NCBI GenBank assembly: GCA_021789355.1
Contig: JAJYJR010000198.1
Coordinates: forward strand, 1-9,348
DNA length: 9,348 nt
Origin: Chloroflexota bacterium
GTDB taxonomy: Bacteria > Chloroflexota > Limnocylindria > Limnocylindrales > CSP1-4
Direction: 5' to 3'
A program made the translations under genes and the position numbers. The notes beneath the pieces were generated by a model, which saw nothing but the letters and a program-made list of their open reading frames with translations, was not told the DNA's origin and did no database searches. Below are positions 7,007-9,348 of this stretch, one piece after another (within the stretch, counting starts at the first letter, position 1; each line of letters opens with the position of its first letter).

Positions 7007-7011
7007 AGGAG
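7007..7011 (+). promoter_or_regulatory. Ribosome binding site fixing the GntR start
   Basis: AGGAG, within GAGGAGAG, lies 4 bases before GTG 7016. It selects this start over the far-upstream ATG at 6848, which would add 56 low-complexity residues and read through the candidate operator. Confidence 0.75.
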
Positions 7012-7015
7012 AGAC

Positions 7016-7702
7016 GTGAGCGTCGACCAGGGCGTGATGCGGCGCGTGCTCGCGGATCAGGTCAAGGAGCGGCTGCTCCAGGACATCCTGGATGGCCGCT
7101 ACCTGCCCGACACGCGGCTGGTCGAGCTGCAGATCGCACGAGAGCTCGGCACGAGTCAGGCACCCGTGCGAGAGGCGCTGCGGGGGCTCGAGGCGCTGGG
7201 CGTCGTCGAGATCACGCCGTTTCGCGGGGCCCGCGTGCGCCGACCGTCGGCCACGGAGATCCTCGAGGCGTACGCGGTCCGCACGGAGCTCGAGGTGCTG
7301 GCATGCCGGCTGGCCGTCCCGCGGCTGACCGACGCGGATCTCGATGCCCTGGACGGGTACCTCGAGGAGATGCGGCGAGCGGCCCGCGCCGGTGACGCGC
7401 ACGCGGTCGCCCTGGCCGATGCCGGGCTGCACGCCCGGATCGTCCAGCTCTCGGGCAACGGCGCGCTGGAACGGGTGTGGCGCGGCCTGGAGCCGTTCTC
7501 GCGGACCTTGATCACGCTCATCCTGCCCGGGGCCGACCCGCGGTGGACGGCGGACCTGCACGCGCCCATCCTGGCTGCCTTCCGGGCGCGGGACACGGAG
7601 CTGGCGGCCGCCGCGATCCGGCGGCATTTCGAGGAGGCGGAGAAGATGGCCGGCCGCCTGTGGGGCGAGGGCAGCTACCCCGCGAGCACCCGGTCCAGGT
7701 AG
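7016..7702 (+). CDS. GntR-family transcriptional regulator, FCD subfamily
   Basis: 228 residues from the GTG start. Residues 8-77 are the GntR winged helix, with ELGTSQAPVREALRGLEALG at 43-62 holding the recognition helix. Residues 82-215 are the all-helical FCD ligand domain. Its putative metal ligands are present: Asp135 and His139 (DAGLH), His182 (DLHAP) and His204 (RRHFEE). FCD regulators bind small carboxylates, sugar acids or related metabolites, often through this metal, and commonly repress adjacent catabolic genes until ligand is present. The gene diverges from the transaldolase-SDR-hydrolase-PPDK-like-CinA operon, so that operon is the likely target; the tandem repeat at 6954-6969 is the likely site. 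Its 3' end overlaps the convergent epimerase gene by 28 bases. The ligand cannot be read from the sequence. Confidence 0.93.
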   Translation: MSVDQGVMRRVLADQVKERLLQDILDGRYLPDTRLVELQIARELGTSQAPVREALRGLEALGVVEITPFRGARVRRPSATEILEAYAVRTELEVLACRLAVPRLTDADLDALDGYLEEMRRAARAGDAHAVALADAGLHARIVQLSGNGALERVWRGLEPFSRTLITLILPGADPRWTADLHAPILAAFRARDTELAAAAIRRHFEEAEKMAGRLWGEGSYPASTRSR

Positions 7703-8667
7703 GCGTCGTCGACCACGCCGTCGCGGATCGCCCTGCGGTACGCCTCGATGGTCTGGCGGACGCCCTCCGCGAGCGGGGTCGCGGGCTGGGTCCCGAGCGC
7801 AGCCTCGAGCGCGGCCCCGTCGAATGCCTCGGGCAACGCGAGCGGATGATCGTCACAGGTGATGCCGCCCCGTGCCCGTGGCTCGACATCCAGGATCGTC
7901 GTGATGATCTCCCGGATGTCCGTGGCGGGGCCGCCCAGGCTGAACACGGCCGCGCCGGTCCCGGTCGCCCGCGCGGCGCGGATGAAGGTCCTCGCGGCGT
8001 CGTCCACGTACTGGAACTGGTAGCGCCCGCCGAAGTTGACCCGATACGGGCGGCCGGCCGACGCCGCGATGATCGCCAGCGTCGGCTTCGAGGTGATCCC
8101 CTGGTCGCGCCCCGGACCGTAGACGGAGTGGGGGCGCAGGCCGATGCTGGCGATCCCCTGCGTCTCCCAGCAGACGCGCGCACCCTGCTCGTTGGCGACC
8201 TTGAACACGCCGTAGTGCGTAGTCGGCCAGAAGGGTGCGTCCGCCGGCAGCACGCGCTCGGGGTAGCGCTCCCTCGGACCGTACACCGCGGCGCTGCTCG
8301 CGTATGTCAGCCTTCCGATCCCGAGCCGGCGGGCCAGCTCGAACATGGTGAGCGTGCCGAGGACGTTGACCCTCGCCCCCCGGAGCGGGTCGGCCGCGCA
8401 GAACGGGACCTGGAGGCCCGCGAGATGCACGATCGTCGTGATGCCGTGCGCCTGACCCGTCGCCTCCAGCTCGTCGATGTCGGTCACGTCGCCGTGGACC
8501 CAGGTGATGCGGCGCAACTCCTCGTCGGTGAGGATGAGCCTGAGCCGGTGCCGGCTGCCGCCCGACGTCAGGACGGTCACCGGCACGGACTCGCGCAGCA
8601 GGTTCCTGACCACCCACGAGCCGATGCAGCCGGTTCCGCCGGTAACCAGGAAACGCTCCTCGGGCAC
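7675..8667 (-). CDS. NAD-dependent epimerase/dehydratase (extended SDR)
   Basis: 330 residues with a typical extended SDR layout. The Rossmann motif is GGTGCIGSW at 10-18, with HGDVTDID near 58-65 and HLAG at 81-84. The catalytic set is SSAAVYG at 124-130 with Tyr152 and Lys156 (HYGVFK). RPHSVYGPGRDQG at 178-190 is the substrate-side motif shared by nucleotide-sugar epimerases and dehydratases, and QFQYVDDAA at 217-225 is the usual C-terminal signature. Family members act on UDP-, GDP- or dTDP-sugars, but several relatives in catabolic clusters oxidise free sugar acids, so the substrate is unsettled. GTG 8667 has GGAGG 5 bases upstream (8673-8677 on the complement). It follows the small monooxygenase-fold gene by 81 bases, with a strong hairpin between. 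The C-terminal end overlaps the convergent GntR gene. Confidence 0.9.
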   Translation of the reverse strand: MPEERFLVTGGTGCIGSWVVRNLLRESVPVTVLTSGGSRHRLRLILTDEELRRITWVHGDVTDIDELEATGQAHGITTIVHLAGLQVPFCAADPLRGARVNVLGTLTMFELARRLGIGRLTYASSAAVYGPRERYPERVLPADAPFWPTTHYGVFKVANEQGARVCWETQGIASIGLRPHSVYGPGRDQGITSKPTLAIIAASAGRPYRVNFGGRYQFQYVDDAARTFIRAARATGTGAAVFSLGGPATDIREIITTILDVEPRARGGITCDDHPLALPEAFDGAALEAALGTQPATPLAEGVRQTIEAYRRAIRDGVVDDAYLDRVLAG

Positions 8668-8686
8668 GGCTTCCTCCCATCGTTGG

Positions 8687-8713
8687 CCGCGTCCGGGCCG
8701 ATCCCGGACGCGG
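8687..8713 (-). terminator. 11-bp perfect inverted repeat: attenuator, terminator or operator
   Basis: CCGCGTCCGGG (8687-8697) and CCCGGACGCGG (8703-8713) form an uninterrupted 11-bp stem with a 5-base loop. It lies 35 bases after the stop of the small monooxygenase-fold gene and 19 bases before the epimerase start. No T-run follows in the transcript direction, so a classical intrinsic terminator is doubtful. It may lower read-through, protect RNA ends, or be a regulator site. The structure is clear; the role is open. Confidence 0.45.
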
Positions 8714-8748
8714 ACGCCCGCTTCCCGTCGACAGCCGGCCGGAGACGC

Positions 8749-9036
8749 TCAGGCCAGCACGTCGTAGGCCACGATCTCCATGCCGGCGTGCAGCGCATTG
8801 AGTTCCGGCTGGAGCGCCTGGTGCGCCTGCGACGTCCGCCAGCCCGTCGCCGCCTCCACGCCCTCGAAGCGGAGCACCATCTGGTACCGCGACGGGTGGT
8901 CCATCTCGCGCAGCAGGCCCACGCTCACGAAGCCTGCCGACCGAGACATGGCCGGCCGATACGCGTCGGCAAAGAAGCGCTCGAACTCGGCCCCGCGACC
9001 CTCGTGGACGCTGAACGTGATGTGCCGTTCGATCAT
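8749..9036 (-). CDS. Small antibiotic-biosynthesis-monooxygenase (ABM)-fold protein
   Basis: 95 residues, the size of one dimeric ferredoxin-like alpha/beta barrel subunit. It starts MIERHITFSV, has an amphipathic helix (GAEFERFFADAYRPAM, 15-30), a second strand around GFVSVGLLRE (35-44), a third strand YQMVLRFEG (51-59), then TGWRTSQAHQAL at 64-75 and a final strand MEIVAYDVL at 86-94. The W....H..L pattern after strand three is typical of ABM/YgiN-like proteins. Members include quinol or heme oxygenases and many of unknown role, so no reaction is assigned. ATG 9036 is chosen because GGAGG (9047-9051 on the complement, within GGAGGAG) lies upstream at a fair distance; the frame is open to 9099 but the extra 21 residues have no family similarity. 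It leads the epimerase unit and diverges from a GntR gene. Confidence 0.75.
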   Translation of the reverse strand: MIERHITFSVHEGRGAEFERFFADAYRPAMSRSAGFVSVGLLREMDHPSRYQMVLRFEGVEAATGWRTSQAHQALQPELNALHAGMEIVAYDVLA

Positions 9037-9062
9037 CGCGACGACTCCTCCGGTCGTTCCCC

Positions 9063-9104
9063 GGTATGGCCCATGCTGGTAAGGTGGTCTGGCCAGCATA
9101 CCAG
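9063..9104. promoter_or_regulatory. Cluster of nested inverted repeats in divergent promoter region
   Basis: Within 42 bases there are several inverted pairs: GGTATG (9063-9068) with CATACC (9097-9102), ATGCTGG (9073-9079) with CCAGCAT (9093-9099), CTGGTA (9076-9081) with TACCAG (9099-9104), and the 8-base palindrome CTGGCCAG (9089-9096). TGGT/ACCA half-sites are typical of FadR/LldR-type GntR operators, although the spacing here is longer than usual. The region lies between the monooxygenase-fold gene and a FadR-type GntR gene, so autoregulatory binding is plausible. Confidence 0.45.
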
Positions 9105-9145
9105 TCGGCCGCCAGGGATCTCCCGGCTCTTCGTCACGGACACGG

Positions 9146-9348
9146 GTGGAGGCAGTGGAACGTCAGGCCGCGACAGCGGGGTTCTTCGATGGCGGGGGCG
9201 GGGCGAGCCGGTTCTCGGTCGTCGCCCGGCGCACGCTCCCGGAAGAGATCACCGCCGGACTGCTCGACTTGATCAGGGCACGCGAGCTCCGCCCCGGGGA
9301 CAAGCTCCCGGCGGAGCGGACCCTGGCCGCGATGATGGACGTGAGCCG
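9146..9348 (+). CDS. GntR-family (FadR-type) transcriptional regulator, N-terminal part (3' truncated by window)
   Basis: Sixty-seven complete codons are visible before the window ends. After a Gly-rich lead, RRTLPEEITAGLLDLIRARE (about 30-49) and LRPGDKLPAERTLAAMM (about 50-66) match the start of a GntR winged helix: helix one, then the G..LP.ER.LA turn into helix two. The LPAER form is typical of FadR-subfamily proteins, so an FCD ligand domain is expected downstream but is not visible. The start is uncertain. GTG 9146 lacks a good ribosome site, and GTG 9155 has GGAGG only 2 bases upstream, which is too close. The gene diverges from the monooxygenase-fold/epimerase unit, its probable target. 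Confidence 0.85.
   Translation, partial: MEAVERQAATAGFFDGGGGASRFSVVARRTLPEEITAGLLDLIRARELRPGDKLPAERTLAAMMDVS

Noticed and set aside
6848..7015. N-terminal extension of the GntR gene
   Set aside because: AGGAG before GTG 7016 and the normal length of FCD regulators support the shorter form.
9161..9171. CGTCAGGCCGC also present at 5690-5700
   Set aside because: An 11-base match in unrelated contexts (inside a coding region and at a gene end), with no extension; most likely chance.

Overview
The window is GC-rich throughout. Genes are closely packed, start on ATG or GTG, and mostly carry GGAGG-type ribosome binding sites. This fits a soil or freshwater Actinomycetota or Chloroflexota genome, but the sequence alone does not settle the phylum. 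There are no RNA genes, CRISPR arrays, transposases or prophage genes. The content looks like chromosomal carbohydrate or organic-acid catabolism with local transcription factors.

Layout. (1) Bases 1-166 hold the 3' end of an AraC-type regulator on the plus strand, followed by a 236-base convergent gap. (2) Bases 6780 down to 403 hold five minus-strand genes with gaps of 67, 55, 22 and 42 bases, read as one operon: a transaldolase-family protein, a classical SDR dehydrogenase, a metallo-beta-lactamase-fold hydrolase, a pyruvate,phosphate-dikinase-like protein and a CinA-like protein. (3) A GntR/FCD regulator (7016-7702, plus strand) is divergent from this operon. The 235-base region between them contains a short AT-rich tandem repeat that is the best candidate operator. 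(4) A second minus-strand unit (9036 down to 7675) holds a small antibiotic-biosynthesis-monooxygenase-fold protein and an NAD-dependent epimerase/dehydratase. The epimerase end overlaps the GntR end tail-to-tail by 28 bases. (5) A second GntR regulator, of FadR type, starts near 9146, diverges from the monooxygenase-fold gene and is cut by the window edge. The gap between them is dense in inverted repeats.

The most interesting point is the five-gene operon. Four of its members keep the fold signatures of well-known enzymes but differ at functionally important positions. The transaldolase keeps the Schiff-base lysine but appears to have Gln for the catalytic Glu and Met for the active-site Phe. 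The metallo-hydrolase has Glu for the first metal-binding His. The PPDK-like protein keeps the ATP-grasp and phosphohistidine domains, but its PEP/pyruvate barrel is replaced by a winged-helix domain and an unassigned helical domain. The CinA-like protein has lost the recognisable deamidase active site. Together they suggest a GntR-controlled pathway on an unknown substrate, probably involving sugar-phosphate aldol chemistry and phosphohistidine transfer. The substrate cannot be named from the sequence.
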